A DNA stretch of 64,000 nucleotides, from positions 424,640 to 488,639 of the forward strand of contig CASEVI010000001.1 in the NCBI GenBank assembly GCA_949291375.1, in the 5' to 3' direction. This DNA comes from an uncultured bacterium (lineage in GTDB: Bacteria > Bacillota_I > Bacilli_A > RFN20 > CAG-826). A model generated the notes under the pieces. It had not been told where the DNA came from, ran no database searches, and saw only the letters and a program-made list of their open reading frames with translations. Shown piece by piece: positions 54,093 to 62,168 of the stretch (positions are counted from its first letter, which is position 1; the number at the start of each line of letters is the position of its first letter). A program made the translations under genes and the position numbers.

Positions 54093-54732
54093 TAAAAATA
54101 TTTTAAATTACCTTGAAAGTAAGGATGCTTGTTTTTATCTTCTTGAACACAAATATGGTCTTTTAGATCACAAAAACGAGTTGGATCTATTTTCATCGTT
54201 CATTTTTCATTTTATAAGTCAAATGCTTTCAAATAAAGTTGCTGAAGTGATATGGAATAGATTCAAGAAATTAGTTCAAATAGTCGAACCTCATCATATC
54301 CTGGCTATTTCTAATGAGAAGCTTAGGATGATTGGAATCTCGAATGCAAAAGTATCATATATTAATGATTTTTGTTATGACGTTATTAATGCAAAAATTG
54401 ATCTTAATGGCCTTTCCGAATTAAGTGATCTTGAAATAATTTCAAAACTTAAACAAATAAAAGGAGTCGGAGAGTGGACTGCAGAAATGATTTGCTTATT
54501 TAATCTTGGTCGTCCAAATATCTTTTCTTACAAAGATGTTGCTTTAAAAAGAGGCATAATGTTGTGTCATCCCAATTACAAAACACTAAGTAGATTAAGG
54601 TTTGATAGACTCAAGAAGCTATATAGTCCCTATTGTTCGTATGCGTCTCTTTATTTTTATAAAGTAAATGACGACAAACTATTTGAATTAGATGCAAATC
54701 CCCATTTAAGAAGAAAAATGACAAAAGTATAG
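54076..54732 (+). CDS. AlkA-like HhH-GPD DNA glycosylase
   Basis: 218 residues from ATG 54076 (AGAGGA at 54065-54070); a TTG at 54058 is less likely. The helix-hairpin-helix IKGVGEWTAEMICLF (about 127-141) and the catalytic aspartate D154 in NIFSYKDVALKRG are the AlkA-type HhH-GPD signature. No Fe-S cysteines, so not an EndoIII/MutY type. Family members excise alkylated bases such as 3-methyladenine. Its 17-base overlap with the methyltransferase makes it an integral member of this operon, which is unusual for a repair gene. Confidence 0.85.
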   Translation: MELKTDKNILNYLESKDACFYLLEHKYGLLDHKNELDLFSSFIFHFISQMLSNKVAEVIWNRFKKLVQIVEPHHILAISNEKLRMIGISNAKVSYINDFCYDVINAKIDLNGLSELSDLEIISKLKQIKGVGEWTAEMICLFNLGRPNIFSYKDVALKRGIMLCHPNYKTLSRLRFDRLKKLYSPYCSYASLYFYKVNDDKLFELDANPHLRRKMTKV

Positions 54733-54750
54733 AGGAGAGTGAATACTAAA

Positions 54751-55662
54751 ATGACGGGTTATGAAATAACAACATTAATTATTAGCATCCTTTCATTATT
54801 TGCCTCTGGCTTAGTTTCTTTTGCAATCTTTTATATGGGTAAAAAGTCTGATAACAAAAGGTACAAAGCTGATGTCGAGTATCAAGCTAGAAAATTCATC
54901 ATCAATCATGGCGACAACGACATTTTATATTTGCCATATTGTGTTATCGCTAGTGGTGTTAATAGACACCATAAGCATATAAGACAAATTTATAACGATT
55001 TTGATGCCTTGCCTAACGATGTGCAAAAAGAAGTTCTTAAGCAAGCCGGATATGACTATCAACTAATCGAAAGTTCAGATTGGATTGGCGAAGGAATCAA
55101 GGAAATCGAGGACTTCGCTGAAAAATATAATTTTGGCGATACATTTTTATATGACGGCGCTAAATATTTTCATAGGGCTTTCACCAAGCATTCATCGGCT
55201 TTAACATCTGATTATCATGAGTTAGAGCCCTTATTTGATGATAAATTAGGGTGGAATAGTCCAGAAACAATAAAAATAGCGCAAACCAATAAACTAAGTT
55301 TTTCCTTGTATTTAGAATCATTTTATCGAGCTTTCGTTTTGAATGATGAAACGCTCACCAAAAAAGATGCTATTAAGCCTCTAGATTATCTCGCTGCAAT
55401 AAAGGACTTTCCAAATTGCGATGAAGAGAAACTGTGTTTTTGGATTATGGAAAGCGTATGTGAATTGGCTGCTCTTGTTTTAAGAACTAGACACGGCGGT
55501 TACCTTAATGAAGTTTTCATTAAAGGTGAAATTAGTAGGGGTGACGCACTTCCTGAAACATTCGAAGACAAATATTATGAAGTATCGATGTATCTATATA
55601 CTCTTTATTTAGATAAGGAACAAAATAAAACCAAAATTAAATCAACCAGGGAGGACAACTAA
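54751..55662 (+). CDS. Membrane-anchored protein of unknown function in the RM operon
   Basis: 303 residues from ATG 54751 with GAGGAG 12 bases upstream; a GTG at 54739 directly abuts that ribosome site and is unlikely. One N-terminal helix (TTLIISILSLFASGLVSFAI, about 7-30) followed by KKSDNKRYK suggests a cytoplasmic soluble domain of about 265 residues on a membrane anchor. The domain is mixed and acidic (DWIGEGIKEIEDFAEKYNFG; LCFWIMESVCELAALVLRTR) and unrecognised. GC content and codon use differ from core genes. The next gene starts 3 bases after its stop. Confidence 0.5.
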   Translation: MTGYEITTLIISILSLFASGLVSFAIFYMGKKSDNKRYKADVEYQARKFIINHGDNDILYLPYCVIASGVNRHHKHIRQIYNDFDALPNDVQKEVLKQAGYDYQLIESSDWIGEGIKEIEDFAEKYNFGDTFLYDGAKYFHRAFTKHSSALTSDYHELEPLFDDKLGWNSPETIKIAQTNKLSFSLYLESFYRAFVLNDETLTKKDAIKPLDYLAAIKDFPNCDEEKLCFWIMESVCELAALVLRTRHGGYLNEVFIKGEISRGDALPETFEDKYYEVSMYLYTLYLDKEQNKTKIKSTREDN

Positions 55663-55665
55663 TCT

Positions 55666-56358
55666 ATGGAAACTAAATCACAAGGCGTAATCTACATACT
55701 TACCAACCCATCATTCCCAGACTATGTGAAGATAGGCTATGCGGACGATGTAAACAAACGACTAAAAGAACTTAATAGGAGTGAATGCATTCCTTTCGCT
55801 TTTAGGCTTTATGCATATTACGAAGTTCCTAGAAGACTTACTGATATGAAGCTCCATCAGATGATTGATAAGCTTAATCCAAATCTAAGAAGTATTGAGG
55901 AGTTTGACGGCAAGACTAGAAAAAGAGAATTTTACAACATGACTCCTGCTGATGCTTATTCCATTCTTGAAACTATCGCTCAAATTAACGGATTGGAAGA
56001 TCATCTAGTTTTAGTAGAACCATCCGCGAAACAAATTAGAGACGAAGAAGAAGCAGAAGAAATAAGAACTAAAAGAACTCAAACTAAGTTTCCCAAATTG
56101 GATTGGATGATCGAACAAGGATTAGTTAAACCAGGTGATAAGATTTGTGTTATTTCTCACCCAGATGAAGTAGCAACAATACTTGATGGAAAGCACGTCG
56201 AATATAAAGGTGAAACTATGTCTGCTAATGTCTTCGGCTGCAAAGTTACAGGGTGGAAAGCTATTCAAATTTATGCTCTCATGAGGTTGGTTGATAATAA
56301 AAAGACTTTAGGTGAGATGCGAGAAGAAAAGATGAAAGAGCTGGGGATGATAGAATAA
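55666..56358 (+). CDS. GIY-YIG nuclease with C-terminal RAMA-like domain
   Basis: 230 residues. N-terminal T5orf172-type GIY-YIG domain: GVIYILTNPSFPDYVKIGYADDV (7-29), arginine in NKRLKEL, and the REFYNM glutamate region near 88. The C-terminal domain (about 143-200; LDWMIEQGLVKPGDKI, ATILDGKHVEYKG, TGWKAIQIYAL) matches the RAMA pattern (restriction enzyme adenine methylase-associated), thought to recognise modified DNA. Together it may be a nuclease or nickase steered by DNA modification. Catalytic residues are conserved as far as I can see. The protease gene starts 1 base after it. Confidence 0.75.
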   Translation: METKSQGVIYILTNPSFPDYVKIGYADDVNKRLKELNRSECIPFAFRLYAYYEVPRRLTDMKLHQMIDKLNPNLRSIEEFDGKTRKREFYNMTPADAYSILETIAQINGLEDHLVLVEPSAKQIRDEEEAEEIRTKRTQTKFPKLDWMIEQGLVKPGDKICVISHPDEVATILDGKHVEYKGETMSANVFGCKVTGWKAIQIYALMRLVDNKKTLGEMREEKMKELGMIE

Positions 56359-56359
56359 T

Positions 56360-57199
56360 ATGACTTTAGATGAAGAAATTTTAAACACGACTATAAGAAT
56401 AGAAACTAAGATATCTGACCAAATTAAAGGAAGTGGTACAGGATTTTTCTTTAATTTTTGTACCGATTCTCAAAATAAAACATGTATTCCTGCCATTGTT
56501 ACAAATAAGCATGTTGTTAAAAATGCCATTTCCGGTGAATTAGTTTTTAATATATTAGGCAATGATGGAAAACCACTGATTGGCGAACATATTGTAAGTA
56601 AAATTGATAATTTTGAATCACAGTGGATTATGCACCCAAATTCTGATATCGATCTTTGCGTATTGCCTATTGGGAAACTACTTAATACTCTTAAAATGCA
56701 AGGAACAAATGTATTTTTCAAAGGATTGTCACGTGATTTAATAATAAGCGAAACTGACTATAGCTCTATATCTGATATCGAAGATGTAATTTTTGTTGGA
56801 TATCCTGATTGGATTTATGACAAAGTTAATAATAAACCGATTGTAAGAAAAGGACTCACAGCAACATCAGTAAAGTATAATTTTGAAGGAAAACCTTTGT
56901 TTTTAATCGATGCGTCAGTGTATGGTGGCTCTAGTGGTTCACCCGTTTATTTATATAGCAACGGTTTGTTTCAAAATGGTGAAAATTCTTTATCATTAGG
57001 TAGAAGATTTAAATTTTTAGGAATTATATCAAGCACATATAAACATTTTATAGGCAACGAAATAAAAGTGGAAAAGATAGAAACGAGCACCTATAAACTT
57101 TCAGATGATTCTTTTATACCTAATCATTTGGGAGTTGTTATTAAAGCAAATCAACTTCTGGTTTTTGATGATTTACTAAAATTAATTTATAAGCATTGA
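56360..57199 (+). CDS. Trypsin-like serine protease
   Basis: 279 residues, chymotrypsin fold. Triad: H51 in VTNKHVV, Asp in HPNSDIDLCVLPIG (D98 or D96) and S192 in GGSSGSPVY. GTGFFFN near the N-terminus is the usual first strand. No signal peptide or membrane helix, so the protease is cytoplasmic, unlike HtrA/DegP exports. As the last gene of the defence-like operon it may be an effector. No zymogen activation site is obvious. Confidence 0.82.
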   Translation: MTLDEEILNTTIRIETKISDQIKGSGTGFFFNFCTDSQNKTCIPAIVTNKHVVKNAISGELVFNILGNDGKPLIGEHIVSKIDNFESQWIMHPNSDIDLCVLPIGKLLNTLKMQGTNVFFKGLSRDLIISETDYSSISDIEDVIFVGYPDWIYDKVNNKPIVRKGLTATSVKYNFEGKPLFLIDASVYGGSSGSPVYLYSNGLFQNGENSLSLGRRFKFLGIISSTYKHFIGNEIKVEKIETSTYKLSDDSFIPNHLGVVIKANQLLVFDDLLKLIYKH

Positions 57200-57229
57200 A
57201 ACAATTTATCAATCATTACAATAGAAAGT

Positions 57230-59821
57230 TTATTTAAATAATTCCGGCACATTGATAAGTGCTTCTTTAGCTTGATTAACTACATCTTCATCTCTTGCTT
57301 TCAATATTTCTTCTTTCTTGATTGAAAAAGTAGCAACAGAAGAAGGAGTGTTTAGGTCAAGATATCCATGTGATTTTATATATTGGGCTTGCTCTCTTTC
57401 AAAGCCACATTGTTGAAGCGTTATGATTATGTCATCGGTAGTTCCATACTCAACATATTCGTACCAGTCATTCGGAAATCTTCCGTCGATGTTGTTTACT
57501 TTTTTATATTCAGTAGAAAATTCTCTAAAGTAATTTGAAATTTTAAAAAGAATAACCTTGTCTAGTGAGTTCAAAGTATCGGCTATGACGTAGTTTTTAT
57601 GTTGTTCATCATATGAATGATAGTATTCTTCAATTTTATGACTATTGAGCCACACGCCTGTATCAGGATGTTTTTCTTTATACTCAATTGCGCTCCTGAT
57701 GATATAAGCCAAATTATCGCCTTGCATCCAGAGGAGCAATAAGGTTGCGTAATATCTGATATGTGTAAGCCTATATTTATTCCAGTCCCAATTTCCTAGT
57801 GTTTTCTTCTCATAAACTCTCCACTTGAAGATGTCAGAAAGTTCTTCTAGGAAACTGACTATTTCGTTATAGCTAAAATGAGTGGTCGGGTATGAATTTC
57901 CATCACTGATATAATCTCTTAGATTTCTATATTGATCTGGGGATATATCAATGCTTTTGTTATCAGGCTTATCTATTGATTTAATTGCATTCAATTCTTC
58001 AGGTGAAAGTTCGTTTTTAAAAGATTCACTTACAGCAGACGAATTGCCACTATGAATATCATTCTTGAGAATTAGCTGGAATTTTCGCATTATCTCGAAT
58101 TTATTAGCTGTTGTGTCATCTGGCTTTGACATAATTTCGTAATCTTCATGCACTAGCGCTTTTACTATTCTTTGCTTATCAATAGGTCTTAAAACTTCAT
58201 CAGCTGATAATTGTTGCTCAGGTATGTCGGTTTTTAGCAATTCAGAATACTTTTCAGGAGATTTATCCTTATCCGCTTCATCTTGAAGAGTTATCAAAAA
58301 CACATTTCCAAATAGATTGAATTTGATTCTTCCGACACGGCCTATGAGATTTCTAAACGAAACTTCATCGAAGCTAGAAGTACCGGCTTTATAACTAGTT
58401 ATAAATAGATTATCAGCAGGAAGATTTACACCTTCGATCAAGGTGGAAGTGCAGAACAAATGATTGATGACGCCGTCTTTATATAGTTTTTCTATTTGCG
58501 AGCGGATGTTAGCAGGCAAGTATCCAACGTGGAATGCGACGCCTTTTTTGATCATTTTCACTAGGAAATAATCCTTATGTATTTCTGTCGCTATGTCTTT
58601 GGACAATTTATCAAGTTCAGGATTGTTTTTATCAGGTAGGTTTTGGGCATAGTTTTTTGCTGCCTTCATCGTCTTATCGATTGAAGAACAATAGATTAGG
58701 TTTTGCTTGTTTTTGCCGACTTCATCGATAATTGAGTTCAGGTTTATGGCTGAGCTTCGGTTTCCGATTTGGATAAATTCCTTAGAAAAATCATTGAAAA
58801 CTCTTATTAAGCCGCCATTTTTCAAATCAATAAGATATTTAATCTGACTAACCGGAGAGAAAGATACATGGATCTTGTTTTCTAAATTGGCGTTTTTGAT
58901 GAGCTTCAAATAAATCTCTGGATTAGGAATGTTTGGTGAGGAAAAGAAAATATAGGGAAGTTGCTCTCGAGATGAGATTTTATCTAATAAGTCATAATAA
59001 AGCGGGCTTCTTGTATCTTTTGAAGAGAGTTTGTGCGCTTCATCGATGAAAAGATAATCTATTTTAAGATCTGGTTTGGTGTTTATCAGATACAGCATTC
59101 TCTCAGGCGTCATTACGTATATGAATTTATGAGGGATGGTTAATGCCAAATCGCCGACTGCTGTTATTATTCGATAATCATGCTCAGTAAGGTCGCTCGC
59201 CATATCTTCAATAATCGATTTTTTGACCTCACTGATTAAGGCTTTGGTAGGGACTATAATCGCATAGTTCTTATTGGAGCCTTTTTTGATTTGGTCTTTG
59301 ATGAAGATGCGCATGACAAAAGACTTGCCCATGGAAGTAGGGGCTGAATAGGAGCAGCTTTCTTTTTGGAATGAGTCGTAGATTTCCTTTTGCTCTGAAA
59401 AGAAGTGATCGTTTTCGGTATTAGGAATTTTTAGTGATTCCATGATTACTTCGTTAGAGACATCGTCCAAAAAGTCTCCGGTAGGGGTTAATTCATTGCC
59501 TAGCCCTTTGAAATTCGTGCATGAAAGCAAGACATATCGTTTCGTATCTTCTATTTCTTTGTTTTTGGGGTTTAATTTATCTAATAATGCTACTATCTGT
59601 TGAGCCCATATTTTATGGTTTCCATCCATTGAATTGGATAAAATCTCTGCAAATTTCAACAAATCTTTGATTTTTTTGTCTTCTAATTTCTCAATGTTAC
59701 GACCGAAAATATAACGAGTGTAATTTCGTAATAGCTCATCATATAGTTCTAATAAATAATCATTCTTTGAAAGGTCATCGAATAAATCTTCAAAGAAGCT
59801 CTTTTGTCTTGTTGTCGCCAT
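57230..59821 (-). CDS. hamB: HamB-like SF2 (DEAD/DEAH) helicase of a Hachiman-type defence system
   Basis: 863 residues from ATG 59821 (AAGGTGAT ribosome site overlapping the stop of the upstream gene; a GTG at 59830 is the alternative). Helicase motifs: I APTSMGKS (about 159-166), II DEAH (260-263), FSSPN as motif III, FCTSTLIEGVNLPADNLFI, and VI RNLIGRVGRI near 488-498. The N-terminal 150 residues and the C-terminal 350 are family-specific. The pairing with a HamA-like gene directly upstream supports Hachiman, in which the helicase senses DNA damage or phage DNA and releases HamA. Converges on the protease gene, 30 bases apart. Confidence 0.65.
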   Translation of the reverse strand: MATTRQKSFFEDLFDDLSKNDYLLELYDELLRNYTRYIFGRNIEKLEDKKIKDLLKFAEILSNSMDGNHKIWAQQIVALLDKLNPKNKEIEDTKRYVLLSCTNFKGLGNELTPTGDFLDDVSNEVIMESLKIPNTENDHFFSEQKEIYDSFQKESCSYSAPTSMGKSFVMRIFIKDQIKKGSNKNYAIIVPTKALISEVKKSIIEDMASDLTEHDYRIITAVGDLALTIPHKFIYVMTPERMLYLINTKPDLKIDYLFIDEAHKLSSKDTRSPLYYDLLDKISSREQLPYIFFSSPNIPNPEIYLKLIKNANLENKIHVSFSPVSQIKYLIDLKNGGLIRVFNDFSKEFIQIGNRSSAINLNSIIDEVGKNKQNLIYCSSIDKTMKAAKNYAQNLPDKNNPELDKLSKDIATEIHKDYFLVKMIKKGVAFHVGYLPANIRSQIEKLYKDGVINHLFCTSTLIEGVNLPADNLFITSYKAGTSSFDEVSFRNLIGRVGRIKFNLFGNVFLITLQDEADKDKSPEKYSELLKTDIPEQQLSADEVLRPIDKQRIVKALVHEDYEIMSKPDDTTANKFEIMRKFQLILKNDIHSGNSSAVSESFKNELSPEELNAIKSIDKPDNKSIDISPDQYRNLRDYISDGNSYPTTHFSYNEIVSFLEELSDIFKWRVYEKKTLGNWDWNKYRLTHIRYYATLLLLWMQGDNLAYIIRSAIEYKEKHPDTGVWLNSHKIEEYYHSYDEQHKNYVIADTLNSLDKVILFKISNYFREFSTEYKKVNNIDGRFPNDWYEYVEYGTTDDIIITLQQCGFEREQAQYIKSHGYLDLNTPSSVATFSIKKEEILKARDEDVVNQAKEALINVPELFK

Positions 59822-59826
59822 TTCGA

Positions 59827-61302
59827 TCACCTTAATACTTCGTTCATTATTTCGGACGATGCCCTTTCGGCGTCAGCAAGTGGAAGAACGAAGAAATAGA
59901 AAGGATAAGTATCAAGCCCCATTGATTTGATTTTGTTTTCAATATAAGGAATAGCACGTTCAATTTCCTTGTTTATTAATTCGCATACTTCTTTTTTGAT
60001 TTGATATTTATTGTTTGTTTCTATTGAGGAAAGATCTACAGAATAGGAAAAGAATATGCCAAACGAATTGATTTTAGGGACCGACGCATTTCTATCTGGA
60101 ATTAAAACACTTTTTAGATAGGCTTTGGTATCTTCGTTAAAGCTATTGCCATAATGAAAGATATTGTTATGGATATGCCTTCTCATTTCCGATTCGTTTT
60201 TATCAATATATGAAGCTATTTCCAAAACATTATCGATAGCAGTAGTTATGGAGTTATTAACGTTTGAAGATCCGAAAACAAGCTGGTTGGCATAACCTTC
60301 CACGCTTCCATAGGGCAACAAATAAATGCCGGATACCTTTGATATTTTGTCTCCTGATAATTTATGCTCTAATTCATACGCTGAGAATATCTTAGGAGCA
60401 TGAAGCACCGACTCCATGAATGTATATGTCATTACTTGTGAAAAGGCTTCGGTTTTGTCTTTTATCCTAGCCCTTATTTCTCTTATTGCATAATGGCCTA
60501 AAGTAAAAGGATTTCCTTCCTTTCTCGATTCAGCAACATAGTTTCGTGAGCGAACATAGGCACCGATATTTTCTATTATGAAATCGCTAAGACTTTGAGT
60601 TTCGAATCCTTCTTTTTTGTATATATCCAAAACATAAACTTTGAATCTATTTGTATTGCTGATATTCAAAGAATAGGCATTTGGATTTACTTCCTCAAAA
60701 ATTCTGTTAAAAGTTTTTGTAAATAATGTTTTTTCGAGTGGGGCGGAAACATCCTCTTCTTTATTTACTATTTTTATTTTACCTATCTTGTCATCATTGA
60801 TAAATGTTTCAACATATTTCTTGGGTAGAAGTTCCTCGCCTTCGAATTTGTCGTTAGGTTGACCTATTGTTTCTTTAACTAGACATGCAAGCAATCTAGC
60901 GAGGAATATAACATTGTCGTTTAGTATTGATTCTTTTCTACAGTCATCAACAACAAATGTTTTTGCAGGCGAAATAGTTATATCGGATCTTAGAATGCTT
61001 TTGATAGCCAAAATAAGAGGCTTTAGCATTGGCTGTTTTAATGATGGAATTAGATTTGATAAATAGCATTGAGTCAATTCATTTACTGATAGCTTATTTA
61101 TTATTTCCTGAACATAAACGTTTGGAGTGTATTGGCCCTTGGCAAGTTTTCCTACATCGCCAGAGTCTATTGAAATACCGCTTTCATCATTTGGGTTCAC
61201 GAGTGCTGCATAAAGTTTGACTTGGCTGCCAAGCTTTCCTGATTTTTTAAGTTTGATTTCGTCTAATAACGCAAAGAGATTACCGAATCGGAATCTGTAC
61301 AT
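59827..61302 (-). CDS. hamA: HamA-like (DUF1837) protein with long N-terminal extension
   Basis: 491 residues. The C-terminal 220 follow the HamA/DUF1837 pattern: FMESVLHAPKIFSAYELEHK, SGIYLLPYG, NQLVFGSSNVNNSITTAIDN, a helical stretch, INSFGIFFSYSV and a closing FYFFVLPLADAE. HamA is known as a PD-(D/E)XK-like nuclease; the place where a GExK-type motif is expected reads GSSN (344-347), so catalytic acid and lysine seem absent. The first 180 residues (GISIDSGDVGKLAKGQYTPN ... FLARLLACLVKE) are not part of classical HamA (about 290 residues) and resemble N-terminal modules of other defence effectors. It ends in TGA overlapping the helicase ribosome site. Confidence 0.55.
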   Translation of the reverse strand: MYRFRFGNLFALLDEIKLKKSGKLGSQVKLYAALVNPNDESGISIDSGDVGKLAKGQYTPNVYVQEIINKLSVNELTQCYLSNLIPSLKQPMLKPLILAIKSILRSDITISPAKTFVVDDCRKESILNDNVIFLARLLACLVKETIGQPNDKFEGEELLPKKYVETFINDDKIGKIKIVNKEEDVSAPLEKTLFTKTFNRIFEEVNPNAYSLNISNTNRFKVYVLDIYKKEGFETQSLSDFIIENIGAYVRSRNYVAESRKEGNPFTLGHYAIREIRARIKDKTEAFSQVMTYTFMESVLHAPKIFSAYELEHKLSGDKISKVSGIYLLPYGSVEGYANQLVFGSSNVNNSITTAIDNVLEIASYIDKNESEMRRHIHNNIFHYGNSFNEDTKAYLKSVLIPDRNASVPKINSFGIFFSYSVDLSSIETNNKYQIKKEVCELINKEIERAIPYIENKIKSMGLDTYPFYFFVLPLADAERASSEIMNEVLR

Positions 61303-61364
61303 TGTATTCCTTCTTTCAATTCAAATTTACTTGTCAAGCAAGTTTTAATAAATTCCTATTTCTA

Positions 61365-61373
61365 ATTATAACA
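61365..61373 (-). promoter_or_regulatory. Extended -10 promoter of hamAB
   Basis: Minus strand TG-T-TATAAT, 63 bases before the hamA-like start; no good -35. An ACTTG-N5-CAAGT inverted repeat (61329-61343) lies in the untranslated leader. Confidence 0.5.
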
Positions 61374-61449
61374 TAAGAGTGTTTTCAAGTCTTTAAATGC
61401 CTTTATTTATTCGATAAACAGCGCATTTTTGGACTTATTTTTTTTATAC

Positions 61450-61492
61450 CCAAAAAGGTACCAAAGAATGACCCAAGTTGGACCAAAGAATA
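61450..61492. repeat. Iteron-like direct repeats at the boundary of the GC-richer element
   Basis: ACCAAAGAAT occurs at 61460-61469 and again at 61482-61491, each preceded by a related ACCCAA sequence (61449 and 61471), giving an alternating pattern of period about 11 bp, two units repeating at 22 bp. The rest of 61303-61637 has the hamA promoter, a TAAGCT/AGCTTA hairpin (61513-61530) and leader-like sequence but no gene. Confidence 0.5.
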
Positions 61493-61637
61493 TAAAAAAT
61501 ACCCCGGTTATACTTTACTCGTAAGCTAGACGTAGCTTAACAATTCCGCCTCGATACTAGTTAACCGTTCGGGTGGAGAAAGGCATGTAGACGAGAGAAC
61601 TTAACGGTGATGTTGCTCCGATACTTGGAACAACAAA

Positions 61638-62168
61638 TTGTCTACAAAATTCAATAACCGTGGCACAAGCCGCAACACCTCTTTTGGTGGTAGAGACGAA
61701 AGAACACCGACAACCCTCGAGGAGTGGATGCTCGATGAGAAGCGATTCGAAGATAGGCTCCATTACTACGAGAGGATGCAATACCACTGCACGATCATCG
61801 GCTCGCGTGGCTTCGAGATCAAGTGCAAGAAGGATTGCTCCAAATGCTCTTACTTTTGGTCCAAGAAGCCGAACAAAGTCTCAATCGATCAATTGGCAGA
61901 AGCTGGCATTGAACTCGCTTCCAACGATGAGGATCCAAGTGCCTATGCCGAGCGAATGGAAAAGGAAGAGAAGGTCAATGAAGCCATCGATTCCTTGCCA
62001 TCGGAAGACATGAAAGCCGTAGCTCGCATGTTCGCCGATTCCTGCTCCTTTAGCGAGATTGGTCGTGCTTTGGGAATATCCAAGCAAGCCGCCCACAAGA
62101 AGTGGGAGAAGGCGAAGGAACTCTTGAGAGCGAAACTACAAGGATATTGGGATTCAATCAATTCATAA
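61638..62168 (+). CDS. Sigma-70 region 4-like HTH protein (phage/ICE type)
   Basis: 176 residues from a TTG at 61638, the first possible start after a stop; an ATG at 61726 is an alternative. Neither has a good ribosome site. The C-terminus (EAIDSLPSEDMKAVARMFADSCSFSEIGRALGISKQAAHKKWEKAKELL) is a sigma region 4-like helix-turn-helix, as in short regulators of prophages and conjugative elements. The middle has a cysteine cluster CKKDCSKCSYFW that may bind metal. GC content is markedly above the chromosomal genes, showing recent acquisition. Confidence 0.6.
   Translation: MSTKFNNRGTSRNTSFGGRDERTPTTLEEWMLDEKRFEDRLHYYERMQYHCTIIGSRGFEIKCKKDCSKCSYFWSKKPNKVSIDQLAEAGIELASNDEDPSAYAERMEKEEKVNEAIDSLPSEDMKAVARMFADSCSFSEIGRALGISKQAAHKKWEKAKELLRAKLQGYWDSINS

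Noticed and set aside
38789..61302. Mycoplasma-type code with TGA as tryptophan
   Set aside because: cls, the HamA-like gene and the 64-residue element gene end in TGA at sensible places, Trp codons are TGG and the only tRNA-Trp has anticodon CCA.
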